The notes under the pieces are model-generated. The model saw only the letters and a program-made list of their open reading frames with translations. It was not told the DNA's origin and did not search any database. This document shows, piece by piece, positions 1 through 8,961 of a stretch of DNA of 64,000 nt. The translations under genes were made by a program, and so were the position numbers. The stretch is from positions 62,001 through 126,000 of the forward strand of contig DLGD01000016.1 in the NCBI GenBank assembly GCA_002482505.1, written 5' to 3'. The first letter of the stretch is position 1. Each line of letters starts with the position of its first letter. The stretch is from Christensenella sp. UBA7703 (lineage in GTDB: Bacteria > Bacillota > Clostridia > Christensenellales > CAG-138).

Positions 1-488
1 CATACGGTTTCATGTTTGTCGTTCTCCCTGTCTATCGTTTGTTGTATGTCGTTGTTCCATAAAAGTTTTGCGCCCTCGCCCGTGTCGGAATAATACCCCG
101 GTCGAAAGCCGTTTTGTTCAAAATCGAGACCCGCATAGAGCCGCTGAGCAACCGTGTTGTTCTCGCGCACCTCCAGCGTCATCTTCTCCGCGCCGCGTTT
201 CACCGCGTGCCGCATCATGGCTAGCATCAGCCGCCTGCCGCGCCCTTGTCCGCGATACTCCGGCATGATGGCGACGTTGGTGATGTGCGCCTCTTCAAAG
301 AGCAGCCACATGCCGCCGTATCCGCAAATCACTCCGTCCGCCTCCATCACGAGATAGTGCGCAACGTCGTTCCGCAACTCCCCCGCGAGCGCGAGTTTTG
401 ACCATGGCGAACGGAAGCAGGTGCATTCAATCTCATGCACACGGTTGACATCCGCGCGCTCCATCGGCCGAACCGTCTCTATTGCCAC
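1..488 (-). CDS. rimI: Ribosomal protein/tRNA-pathway N-acetyltransferase RimI (3' end outside window)
   Basis: GNAT-family acetyltransferase, by family the enzyme that acetylates the N-terminal alanine of ribosomal protein S18. It begins with GTG at 488, chosen because an AGGAGG sits about 8 bases upstream inside the end of tsaB; the tsaB stop is 2 bases away. The translation starts VAIETVRPMERAD and carries the acetyl-CoA loop RGQGRGRRL and the later motif ENNTVAQRLYAGLDFE, both typical of RimI. About 162 codons are present with no stop, so the C-terminus lies beyond the left edge; this is already slightly longer than most RimI proteins. An ATG at 13 preceded by GGGAG could be the start of an overlapping next gene (tsaD often follows rimI), but too little is visible to call it. 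Confidence 0.9.
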   Translation of the reverse strand, partial: MAIETVRPMERADVNRVHEIECTCFRSPWSKLALAGELRNDVAHYLVMEADGVICGYGGMWLLFEEAHITNVAIMPEYRGQGRGRRLMLAMMRHAVKRGAEKMTLEVRENNTVAQRLYAGLDFEQNGFRPGYYSDTGEGAKLLWNNDIQQTIDRENDKHETV

Positions 489-490
489 GG

Positions 491-1111
491 CTATGCCTCC
501 TTTGCGGATTGCTTCTTGGTTCGCTCCGCCTGCGACGGGCGAAGATACAGCGGTTCCGCTTCTGCGCCCGTTTGCGCTCCCTGCTGCATAGCGGCAAGCC
601 CGACAAACGCTGCGCTCGGAGCTGTTTTGTGTTCCGTCCGCACGTCGCCGATCAATATCGTATCTTCCGGCAGCTTCGCGCAGAAGGACTCGATCTCGAC
701 CGCACAGGGTTCGATGATTGTCCTGCCCGAGTGATACAGCGCGGCATACGCGTTTCCGTTTCGCGCGTCAATCATCGCACAGACGGGTTTCTGCGTTTCC
801 CCTGCCGAGAGTGCGAGGGTAAACAATGAATCGACCGACACAATAGGCTTGCCCAGCGCGAACGCCAGCGCGTTGACGAGGCTGACCCCGATGCGAACCC
901 CCGTGAACGATCCGGGTCCGATATCGACCGCAAAACGATCGATCTGCGCGATGGTCACGCCGTTTTCTTCTAATAATGTGTCAATCAGCGGGAGCACGGT
1001 TTCCGCGTGCTTCTTGTCTGCGTCCGCTTCCCGCTCGACAACCAGTGTTCCGTCGCGAAACAGTGCGGCGGTTGCGGTAGCCGCGGTGGTATCGATAGCC
1101 AGTAGCATCAT
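491..1111 (-). CDS. tsaB: tRNA threonylcarbamoyladenosine biosynthesis protein TsaB
   Basis: TsaB is the partner that activates TsaD in transferring threonylcarbamoyl to A37 of ANN-reading tRNAs. The 206-residue protein opens with the ASKHA-type strand MLLAIDTT and has the family hallmark GPGSFTGVRIG at residues 65-75. Its length is a little below the 220-230 residues usual for Firmicutes. The start overlaps the end of tsaE by 4 bases (ATGA), indicating translational coupling, and rimI follows 2 bases after its stop. The tsaE-tsaB-rimI order is a very common bacterial arrangement and supports the assignment. Confidence 0.96.
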   Translation of the reverse strand: MMLLAIDTTAATATAALFRDGTLVVEREADADKKHAETVLPLIDTLLEENGVTIAQIDRFAVDIGPGSFTGVRIGVSLVNALAFALGKPIVSVDSLFTLALSAGETQKPVCAMIDARNGNAYAALYHSGRTIIEPCAVEIESFCAKLPEDTILIGDVRTEHKTAPSAAFVGLAAMQQGAQTGAEAEPLYLRPSQAERTKKQSAKEA

Positions 1112-1581
1112 AACGCACCCACCACGCTTTCATATTGCGCGCCGATCGGATGAAATTCCAGCGTGCGCGGTTCGTCTCCGCTACCGGAGAGAAAAATCTC
1201 CAGTCGCTCGTTCGGCAGTGCCTCAGGCACGCGCTCCGCCCATTCCAGCACGAGAATTGCGTCCTGCGCCAGATATTCCTCAAAACCGATGCCAAAGAGC
1301 TCCTCCGCGTCACCAAGGCGATATGCGTCAAAGTGAATCAGCCGCGGACTTGTCTCATATTCGTGCACGATGGTAAACGTTGGCGAGCGTACCTCAAGCG
1401 TGCCTGTCTCCGCGCCCATGCCGCGCACCAACGCGGTCTTGCCCGCACCGAGGTCGCCATAGAGCGCAACGAAGGACGGCACAGGCAGCGCGCGGACAAG
1501 CCGCCGGCCGAGTGCTTCTGTCTCCTGTTCGGTTTTACAGACGATGGTTTTCAAACGTGTTTGCCTCTTTTGATCGAACAT
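1108..1581 (-). CDS. tsaE: tRNA threonylcarbamoyladenosine biosynthesis ATPase TsaE
   Basis: TsaE is the small P-loop ATPase that binds the TsaB-TsaD dimer and is needed for repeated rounds of t6A synthesis. The 157-residue protein has a Walker A GDLGAGKT at residues 42-49, the SPTF segment, and the LEWAE motif that follows the Walker B-like strand. The start at 1581 is preferred over upstream in-frame codons because those overlap tgt, while a GGAAG lies about 10 bases before this ATG. It sits 31 bases after the tgt stop and overlaps tsaB by 4 bases. Confidence 0.95.
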   Translation of the reverse strand: MFDQKRQTRLKTIVCKTEQETEALGRRLVRALPVPSFVALYGDLGAGKTALVRGMGAETGTLEVRSPTFTIVHEYETSPRLIHFDAYRLGDAEELFGIGFEEYLAQDAILVLEWAERVPEALPNERLEIFLSGSGDEPRTLEFHPIGAQYESVVGAL

Positions 1582-1612
1582 GGCTCTGTTCTTCCACGCG
1601 TAACGGATGCAA

Positions 1613-2743
<1,131 letters not shown>

Positions 2744-2782
2744 TCAACTCTTTCTGTTTCAATTGGGTCGCAATCCATCCTA

Positions 2783-2798
2783 TTGTACAAACGTACAA
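2783..2798. repeat. Short inverted repeat between queA and tgt
   Basis: TTGTAC and GTACAA separated by AAAC form a perfect 6-base inverted repeat about 52 to 67 bases upstream of the tgt start. No well-formed promoter could be read around it. It may be an operator or an mRNA hairpin; nothing in the sequence decides. Confidence 0.35.
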
Positions 2799-2806
2799 AA
2801 GTGATA

Positions 2807-3832
2807 TTATAAAATCAACATTGCATCTCCGAAGCTGAAGAAGCGATAGCGTTGCTTGATCGCGTGTTCATAGCAGCGGAGCGCCTCTTCCCGTCCGGTC
2901 AGTGCGGAGACGAGCATGAGCAGCGTCGATTCCGGCAGGTGGAAGTTCGTAATCAGCGCATCCACCGCGCGGAAACGATAGCCGGGTGTGATGTAGATGC
3001 CTGTCCAATCCTTGCCGGGTTGAACAATGCCATCCTCCGTGGTCACGCTCTCCAGCGTGCGACAGCTCGTGGTGCCGACGGCGACGATGCGCCCGCCGTT
3101 TGCACGCGCGCGGTTGATCCGCTCTGCCGATTCCGGCGAGACCTCGTAATACTCCTTGTGCATCACGTGGTCTTCAATCTTCTCCTCCGCAACGGGGCGA
3201 AATGTGCCGAGGCCTACGTGTAGCAGTACATCGACAACGTCCGTGCCCTGCGCGCGGATTTGATCGAGTAGCGCATTGGTAAAATGCAACCCGGCGGTTG
3301 GCGCTGCGGCGGAACCATTCGTTTGCGCATAGACCGTTTGATAGCGGTTCTTGTCTATCAGCCGCTCCGTAATATATGGCGGAAGCGGCATTTGTCCCGC
3401 GCGATCCAGCACCTCTTCAAAGATTCCGTCAAACAGCAGCTCAATCTGTTTTCCGCCGTCCGCATCCGTATCGCCCAGTACGCGAATCGAAAGCTCGTCA
3501 TTGACCGCATACTCTCTGCCGAGAACCGCTCTTCTTGCCGGGCGCGCAAGGCATTCCCAGGTTTTTTCTCCGGTTCTTTTTAATAGAAGAAACTCCATGT
3601 TGCCGCCCGTGTCCGCACGATGGGCAAAGAGCCTTGCAGGCAGCACGCGCGTATTGTTGCGCACGAGCACATCCTTTGGAGAAAGATACTCCACAATATC
3701 GGAAAATACCCGGTCTTCCATGACGCGGGTATCGCGGTGATAAACCAGCAGCCGCGAGGATGCGCGATCGAGAATCGGTGTCTGCGCGACGAGTTCTTTG
3801 GGCAAATCGTAGGCAAAGTCGCTTGTTTGCAT
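2807..3832 (-). CDS. queA: S-adenosylmethionine:tRNA ribosyltransferase-isomerase QueA
   Basis: Transfers and isomerises the ribosyl moiety of S-adenosylmethionine onto preQ1-modified tRNA, giving epoxyqueuosine. The 341-residue protein begins MQTSDFAYDLPKELVAQ, the standard QueA N-terminus, and contains RPARRAV, SAAAPTAGLHFT and TNFHLPESTLLMLVSAL, all diagnostic. An in-frame upstream TTG is rejected because it lies inside the -35 element of a good promoter at 3897-3925. queA and tgt probably form one transcript with tsaE, tsaB and rimI downstream. Start position read to within a couple of bases. Confidence 0.96.
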   Translation of the reverse strand: MQTSDFAYDLPKELVAQTPILDRASSRLLVYHRDTRVMEDRVFSDIVEYLSPKDVLVRNNTRVLPARLFAHRADTGGNMEFLLLKRTGEKTWECLARPARRAVLGREYAVNDELSIRVLGDTDADGGKQIELLFDGIFEEVLDRAGQMPLPPYITERLIDKNRYQTVYAQTNGSAAAPTAGLHFTNALLDQIRAQGTDVVDVLLHVGLGTFRPVAEEKIEDHVMHKEYYEVSPESAERINRARANGGRIVAVGTTSCRTLESVTTEDGIVQPGKDWTGIYITPGYRFRAVDALITNFHLPESTLLMLVSALTGREEALRCYEHAIKQRYRFFSFGDAMLIL

Positions 3833-3896
3833 GTTGTTCTCTCTCTTGACCGGGCGCAATTTCAGCGGCAAACAAGCCGGATGCGCCGACCGAAGT

Positions 3897-3925
3897 ATTA
3901 TAACGAAAAGTGTCTCATATTGCAA
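3897..3925 (-). promoter_or_regulatory. Sigma-A promoter of the queA-tgt unit
   Basis: On the minus strand TTGCAA (-35) and a perfect TATAAT (-10) are separated by 17 bases, ending about 65 bases before the queA start. It is divergent from pstS. Confidence 0.8.
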
Positions 3926-3966
3926 GTTTACGCGAAAATCCCGATATTTCAGGCGTCTTTTCTTAT

Positions 3967-4009
3967 ATATCTGTAATTTGATAATTTAATTTCTCTATTT
4001 TACAGATAT
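3967..4009. promoter_or_regulatory. Inverted repeat in the pstS upstream region, candidate PhoB/PhoP operator
   Basis: ATATCTGTAA (3967-3976) and TTACAGATAT (4000-4009) form a perfect 10-base inverted repeat with a 23-base AT-rich spacer, followed by a further GATCTGTCTGAT. CTGT-containing repeats recall Pho boxes, and the downstream operon encodes its own PhoB-type regulator. Assignment as a binding site is inference; no confident -10/-35 pair for pstS was identified. Confidence 0.45.
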
Positions 4010-4088
4010 TTGATCTGTCTGATATTTTCATCAAACAATGCTCGTTTATCCTAAAGCCATGAGAAAGAAAACAAAAGGAGAAACGTTT

Positions 4089-5036
4089 ATGATGAAGAAA
4101 CTGCTTGCGACGTTGATCGCACTGACCATGGTTGCCGGCCTTGCTGCCTGCGCCACCACACCTGCCGCGCCCGAGGCAACCGAAGCACCCGCCACGCAGG
4201 CGAGCGAAGCCCCCGCTGCGGACGCGACCGAAGCCCCCGCCGCACCTGCCACCCTGGATAAGGACATCGTCGTCGTCTCCCGTGAAGACGGCAGCGGCAC
4301 CCGCGGCGCGTTCATCGAGCTCTTCGGTGTCGAGCAAAAAGACGCGGACGGCAAGAAAGTGGACTACACCACGCTGGATGCCGAAATCGTCAACAGCACC
4401 TCCGTCGTCCTCCAGACCGTTGCGGGCAACGATGCCGCCATCGGCTACATCTCCCTCGGCTCTCTGAACGACACCGTGAAAGCCCTCCAGATCGATGGCG
4501 CGGATGCAACCGTTGCCAACGTGAAAGACGGTTCCTACAAGATCTCCCGCCCGTTCAACATCGTCACCAAGGCTGAAGTGTCCGAAGCTGCCAAAGCGTT
4601 CATCGACTTCATCCTCAGCGCAGAAGGTCAGGCCGTCGTTGCGGACAACCACTACATCCCGATGGACAACGCCCCCGCGTTTGCCGGCAGCACCGTTGCT
4701 GGTAAGGTTGTGGTCGCCGGCAGCTCCTCCGTCACCCCGGTCATGGAGAAGCTCAAGGAGGCCTATATGGCCGTCAACCCCAATGCGGAAATCGAAATCC
4801 AGATGAGCGATTCCAGCACCGGCGTCAAGATGGCAATCGATGGAACCTGTGACATCGGCATGGCCTCCCGCGCCCTCAAGGACAGCGAAACGGCAGAAGG
4901 CGTCGCCTCCACCGTCATCGCAACCGATGGCATCGCGGTCATCGCCAACCTCAATAACCCGATCGCAGGCCTCACCGCAGAGCAGGTTCGCCAGATCTAC
5001 GTCGGCGAAATCCTCAACTGGGCAGACGTCAAATAA
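4089..5036 (+). CDS. pstS: Phosphate-binding lipoprotein PstS, circularly permuted
   Basis: Extracellular phosphate-binding subunit of the PstSCAB importer. The 315-residue product starts at the ATG at 4089, 8 bases after AAAGGAG, and has a lipoprotein signal ending LAAC with Cys21, then an Ala/Pro/Thr/Glu-rich linker to about residue 56. The order of the two halves is swapped relative to standard PstS. Residues 58-192 hold what is normally the second half (VVVSREDGSGTR, AIGYISLGSL, KALQIDG, the final AKAFIDFILSAEGQ and YIPM). Residues 205-315 hold what is normally the first half (VVAGSSSVTPVMEKL, DSSTG, DIGMASR, DGIAVIANLNNP, IYVGEILNWADV). The protein stops exactly where a normal PstS would run on into IVVVSR. 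Phosphate-contacting loops GSSSVTP, SSTG and SGTR are all retained, so function is expected to be kept. Confidence 0.95.
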   Translation: MMKKLLATLIALTMVAGLAACATTPAAPEATEAPATQASEAPAADATEAPAAPATLDKDIVVVSREDGSGTRGAFIELFGVEQKDADGKKVDYTTLDAEIVNSTSVVLQTVAGNDAAIGYISLGSLNDTVKALQIDGADATVANVKDGSYKISRPFNIVTKAEVSEAAKAFIDFILSAEGQAVVADNHYIPMDNAPAFAGSTVAGKVVVAGSSSVTPVMEKLKEAYMAVNPNAEIEIQMSDSSTGVKMAIDGTCDIGMASRALKDSETAEGVASTVIATDGIAVIANLNNPIAGLTAEQVRQIYVGEILNWADVK

Positions 5037-5064
5037 TCAAAATTAACGAGTTGGAGCGACTTGG

Positions 5065-5946
5065 ATGAATAACAAAAAATCCCTTACGCGTGAAACCGCA
5101 GCGGGACGAAATAACCAAGTACGCGAGGGCGCGGCGAGAATCTTATTTCTCGCCGCTGCCTGCGTCAGTATACTTGCCGTTCTGCTGATCACGGTTTTTC
5201 TTCTGGTGAGTGGCGTACCTGCCATCGCCGAAATCGGCGTGTTCAAGTTCCTCTTTGGCACGGTTTGGAAGCCCGGCAACGATATCTATGGAATTTTGCC
5301 AATGATTCTCGGCAGTTTCTATGTCACCGCAGGCGCACTTGTGCTCGGTGTTCCGATCGGCGTGCTGACGGCGATCTTTCTCTCCCGCTTTGCGAGCAAA
5401 AAAATGGTCGGCATCGTCAAGCCGGCCGTCCAGCTCCTCGCAGGGATTCCCTCTGTCGTCTACGGCTTTTTCGGGCTTGTGGTCATCGTCCCGCTGCTCG
5501 GCGGACGCGGCAGTATGCTCGCCGCCAGCATTGTGCTCGCGATTATGATTTTGCCAACGGTCATCACGGTTTCCGAAAGTTCGCTCAACGCGGTGGAATC
5601 GTCCTATTATGAAGGCGCTCTTGCGCTTGGCGCAACCCATGAGCGCTCTGTTTTTTCGATCATCCTCCCCGCGGCAAAGAGCGGCGTGACCGCGGCGGTC
5701 ATACTCGGTGTCGGCCGAGCAATCGGTGAAGCGATGGCGGTCATCATGGTTGCCGGCAATCAGCCGCGCATGCCGCAGGGCATTCTGAAGGGTCTGCGTA
5801 CGCTGACGACTAATATCGTCATGGAGATGGGCTATTCGGCAGACCTGCATCGTGAAGCCTTGATTGCAACCGCAGTTGTGCTCTTCATTTTCATCCTCAT
5901 CATCAACTTTCTCTTCTCGCTCACGAAACGGGGGAAACAAGCATGA
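5065..5946 (+). CDS. pstC: Phosphate ABC transporter permease PstC
   Basis: One of the two membrane subunits that form the phosphate channel. The 293-residue protein has a charged N-terminal tail, about six membrane segments, and the cytoplasmic EAA loop (YYEGALALGATHERSVFSIILP, near residues 184-205) that docks on PstB. GGAG 8 bases upstream supports the ATG at 5065. It follows pstS by 28 bases and overlaps pstA by 4 bases. Confidence 0.97.
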   Translation: MNNKKSLTRETAAGRNNQVREGAARILFLAAACVSILAVLLITVFLLVSGVPAIAEIGVFKFLFGTVWKPGNDIYGILPMILGSFYVTAGALVLGVPIGVLTAIFLSRFASKKMVGIVKPAVQLLAGIPSVVYGFFGLVVIVPLLGGRGSMLAASIVLAIMILPTVITVSESSLNAVESSYYEGALALGATHERSVFSIILPAAKSGVTAAVILGVGRAIGEAMAVIMVAGNQPRMPQGILKGLRTLTTNIVMEMGYSADLHREALIATAVVLFIFILIINFLFSLTKRGKQA

Positions 5947-6773
5947 AGCAGCAAAAAATCTCTGCCTTCTTCCTCCGCCTCGCGGTATACCTTGCGTCGA
6001 TTATCACCGTTGGCGCTCTGCTGTTTGTCGTTGGCTATATTCTGGTCAAAGGCGTCCCGAATCTTTCGTGGAAGCTCTTTGAGTGGAAATATACAACCGA
6101 AAACCTCTCCCTTATGCCCGCGCTGCTCAATACGATCCTCATGACGGCGCTGTCGTTGTTGATTGCGGTTCCGCTCGGCGTGTTTGCCGCAATCTATCTC
6201 GTGGAATATGCAAAGCGCGGCAGCAAACTTGTGAGCCTCATCCGCATGAACGCGGAGACGCTCGCGGGAATCCCCTCTATCGTATACGGACTCTTCGGCA
6301 TGCTCTTTTTCGTCACCGCGCTCAAGCTCGGGTTTTCCATGCTCTCCGGCGCGCTGACGATCTCGATCATGATTCTTCCGGTGATTCTTCGCACCTCGGA
6401 GGAGGCGTTGATGAGCGTGCCGGACAGCTTCCGCGAAGGAAGCTTTGGTCTCGGTGCCGGTCGGCTTCGTACGGTATTCCGCGTCGTCCTGCCGGATGCA
6501 ATCCCCGGCATTCTCGCAGGGGTTATTCTCGGCGTCGGGCGCACGGTTGGCGAAACGGCGGCTCTTCTTTATACCGCCGGCACGTCTTCTGACACAGTCT
6601 CCGGCATCATGGACTCCGCGCGCACGCTCTCGGTGCATATGTACGCACTCTCGCAGGAGGGTCTGTACATCAACCAGACCTATGCCACGGCGGTTGTGCT
6701 GCTCATCATCGTGGTGGGTATCAATGCGCTTTCCGCCTCTATTGCAAAGCGCGTCACCAAACGCAAACTATAA
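5943..6773 (+). CDS. pstA: Phosphate ABC transporter permease PstA
   Basis: Second channel-forming subunit of the phosphate importer. The 276-residue protein has about six hydrophobic segments and an EAA loop (FREGSFGLGAGRLRTVFRVVLPDA) equivalent to that of PstC. The ATGA overlap with pstC suggests coupled translation and equal output of the two permeases. A 34-base gap with AAAGGAAA leads to pstB. Confidence 0.97.
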   Translation: MKQQKISAFFLRLAVYLASIITVGALLFVVGYILVKGVPNLSWKLFEWKYTTENLSLMPALLNTILMTALSLLIAVPLGVFAAIYLVEYAKRGSKLVSLIRMNAETLAGIPSIVYGLFGMLFFVTALKLGFSMLSGALTISIMILPVILRTSEEALMSVPDSFREGSFGLGAGRLRTVFRVVLPDAIPGILAGVILGVGRTVGETAALLYTAGTSSDTVSGIMDSARTLSVHMYALSQEGLYINQTYATAVVLLIIVVGINALSASIAKRVTKRKL

Positions 6774-6807
6774 CCGTTCCGAAACTGTTTGTTAAAGGAA
6801 ACACGAT

Positions 6808-7560
6808 ATGAACAAGTTTGATATCTCAGATTTAGATCTTTATTACGGACAACTCCATGCGCTGAAAAATGTGGAGCTGCAGATTCCGGAGCGGCAGATC
6901 ACGGCGTTCATCGGGCCCAGCGGCTGCGGCAAAAGCACGCTTTTGCGCTCCCTGAACCGGATGAACGATCTGGTCGAAGGCTGCCGCATCTCCGGCAATG
7001 TCCTGCTCGACGGCGTTGACATCTACAAGGGGAACATGGATACCACGATGCTTCGCAAGCGCGTTGGCATGGTCTTTCAAAAGCCGAACCCGTTTCCAAT
7101 GAGCGTCTACGACAACGTAGCGTTCGGCCCGCGCACCCACGGCGTGCGCGGTAAAGCCAAGCTCGACGACATCGTAGAGCAGTCCTTGCGCGGCGCCGCC
7201 ATCTGGGACGAACTCAAAGACCGTCTCAAGAAAGACGCGCTCGGCCTCTCCGGAGGACAGCAGCAGCGCCTCTGCATCGCGCGCGCTCTCGCTGTCGAGC
7301 CTGAAGTGGTGCTCATGGATGAGCCGACCAGCGCACTCGACCCGATTTCAACCTCAAGAATTGAAGACCTCTGCGTGACGTTGCGCGAGAAATATACTAT
7401 AATCATAGTAACGCACAACATGCAGCAGGCCGCTCGTATCTCCGACAACACCGCGTTCTTCCTACTCGGCGAAATCATCGAGTATGGCAACACGGAAAAG
7501 CTATTCAGCATCCCGCGCGACAAACGCACGGAAGATTATATTACGGGGAGGTTCGGTTAA
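6808..7560 (+). CDS. pstB: Phosphate ABC transporter ATP-binding protein PstB
   Basis: The ATPase that powers phosphate import. All ABC landmarks are present in 250 residues: Walker [10 protein letters not shown], the Q-loop [11 protein letters not shown], signature LSGGQQQR, Walker [14 protein letters not shown] and the H-loop IVTHNM. The segment [10 protein letters not shown] is characteristic of PstB among ABC ATPases. The stop overlaps the phoU start by one base (TAATG), with GGGAGG in the last codons serving phoU. Confidence 0.98.
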   Translation: MNKFDISDLDLYYGQLHALKNVELQIPERQITAFIGPSGCGKSTLLRSLNRMNDLVEGCRISGNVLLDGVDIYKGNMDTTMLRKRVGMVFQKPNPFPMSVYDNVAFGPRTHGVRGKAKLDDIVEQSLRGAAIWDELKDRLKKDALGLSGGQQQRLCIARALAVEPEVVLMDEPTSALDPISTSRIEDLCVTLREKYTIIIVTHNMQQAARISDNTAFFLLGEIIEYGNTEKLFSIPRDKRTEDYITGRFG

Positions 7561-8213
7561 TGCGAAACACATTTGAAGAACAGCTACGCTTATTGAATCA
7601 GGAGCTGCTCGAAATGGGCGCACTGATCGAACACGCGATTCAGTCCGCCAGCGAGGCGCTGATTCGTCAGGACGTAGAGGCCGCCAACCACGCGATCACC
7701 TTTGACCGCGAGGTAGATCAAAAGGAACGCGACATTGAGGCGCTCTGCCTGAAGCTGCTGCTTCAGCAGCAGCCCGTGGCAAAAGACCTCCGCCTGATTT
7801 CCGCCGCGCTGAAGATGATTACGGACATGGAGCGAATCGGCGACCAGGCATCCGACATCTCCGGCATCGTGATCTATCTTGCAGGAAAGCCCTACATCAA
7901 GTCGCTCGAACACCTGCCACAGATGGCGGAGGCCTCCATCAAGATGGTCACCGGCAGCCTCGACGCGTTCATCAACAAAGATTTGACCCTTGCGCGCGAT
8001 ATCATCGCGATGGACGACGTGATCGACGATCTCTTTGACACGATCAAAGGCGAGTTGATCGACCTGATCCAACATGACCCGGAAAACGGCGAACAGGCAA
8101 TCGATCTGCTGATGATTGCGAAATATTTCGAGCGTATCGGCGACCATGCGCAGAATATCGCCGAATGGGCGGAGTTCTCCATCACCGGCGTGCATAAAGG
8201 TGCCGAATTATGA
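7560..8213 (+). CDS. phoU: Phosphate signalling regulator PhoU
   Basis: Cytoplasmic all-helical protein that links PstB transport activity to the PhoR kinase and restrains phosphate uptake. The 217-residue protein contains the two repeated three-helix bundles of the family, each with a metal-binding E/D-rich helix: ITDMERIGDQASDI in the first and AKYFERIGDHAQNIAEW in the second. It overlaps the response regulator gene by 4 bases, which places sensing and transport parts in one polycistron. Confidence 0.97.
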   Translation: MRNTFEEQLRLLNQELLEMGALIEHAIQSASEALIRQDVEAANHAITFDREVDQKERDIEALCLKLLLQQQPVAKDLRLISAALKMITDMERIGDQASDISGIVIYLAGKPYIKSLEHLPQMAEASIKMVTGSLDAFINKDLTLARDIIAMDDVIDDLFDTIKGELIDLIQHDPENGEQAIDLLMIAKYFERIGDHAQNIAEWAEFSITGVHKGAEL

Positions 8214-8878
8214 TTTACTATGTGGAGGACGACGCGAATATTCGCGAATTGGTGATCTATACCCTCAACCAGACCGGACTTGTCGCAAAGGGGTTTTCGG
8301 ACGCGTCGGCGTTCTTCGCCGCTTCCGCAGAAGAAAAACCTACGCTGATCCTGCTGGACATCATGCTTCCTGGTGAAGACGGGCTGACTATCTTGCGCAA
8401 AATCCGCGCAAACGCCGGCACAACGTCCATTCCTGTGATGATGATCACCGCCAAGACGACAGAGTTTGACAAGGTCTCCGGTCTCGACCTCGGCGCGGAC
8501 GACTATATCACAAAGCCGTTTGGCATGGCGGAGCTCGTCGCCCGTGTCAAAGCGCTGTTGCGCAGGAGTGGGATGAAGGCCAGCGCGGAGCGGTTGGAGC
8601 ACGGCGAGCTCATCGTAGACATCGCAAAGCACACCGTCACCGTAAGCGGGCAAACGGTCATCCTCACATACAAAGAGTTTTCGCTGCTTGCCTGCCTGAT
8701 GGAGAACGCCGGGCGCGCATATACGAGAGAACAGCTTCTTGAAACGGTCTGGGGTTATGATTATGAAGGCGGCACACGAACGGTGGACGTCCACGTGCAA
8801 ACCCTTCGCACAAAGCTTGGCAGCAGCGGCAGGTTTATCGAAACCGTGCGCGGTGTCGGCTACCGCTTCGGGGAGTAA
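8210..8878 (+). CDS. phoB: Phosphate-type response regulator (PhoB/PhoP, OmpR family)
   Basis: A 222-residue two-domain response regulator. The receiver has the acidic pair EDD near residue 5, the phosphoacceptor Asp in LLDIMLPGEDG and the conserved Lys in YITKPFGMAEL. The C-terminal half is a winged-helix DNA-binding domain with LTYKEFSLLACLMENAG and RTVDVHVQTLRTKLG. Its place between phoU and a sensor kinase, immediately after the pst genes, indicates it controls this operon in response to phosphate. Its TAA stop overlaps by one base a short open frame that leads to the kinase start. Confidence 0.93.
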   Translation: MIYYVEDDANIRELVIYTLNQTGLVAKGFSDASAFFAASAEEKPTLILLDIMLPGEDGLTILRKIRANAGTTSIPVMMITAKTTEFDKVSGLDLGADDYITKPFGMAELVARVKALLRRSGMKASAERLEHGELIVDIAKHTVTVSGQTVILTYKEFSLLACLMENAGRAYTREQLLETVWGYDYEGGTRTVDVHVQTLRTKLGSSGRFIETVRGVGYRFGE

Positions 8879-8961
8879 TGCGCCTGCGCCTGTTCTCTTG
8901 CCCCCTGTTTCTTCCACCGATGAATCCGGCAAACTGCTGTATACTGGAGCGCACGAAATGA
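8878..8961 (+). CDS. Small bridging open frame between the regulator and kinase genes
   Basis: An ATG overlapping the response-regulator stop (TAATG) opens a 27-codon frame (MRLRLFSCPLFLPPMN...) whose TGA overlaps the ATG of the kinase gene (ATGA). It exactly fills the 79-base gap. It may be a coupling leader that carries ribosomes from one gene to the next, or chance. No family is recognised, and the GGAG in front of the kinase gene would also allow independent initiation. Confidence 0.3.
   Translation: MRLRLFSCPLFLPPMNPANCCILERTK

Noticed and set aside
3833..3896. preQ1 riboswitch in the queA leader
   Set aside because: The leader is short and lacks the preQ1 aptamer pattern (A-rich tail pairing into a small hairpin).
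4089..5036. PstS as two fragments or a frameshifted gene
   Set aside because: A single uninterrupted frame with signal peptide, linker and both complete halves is present; a permuted single protein explains it better.
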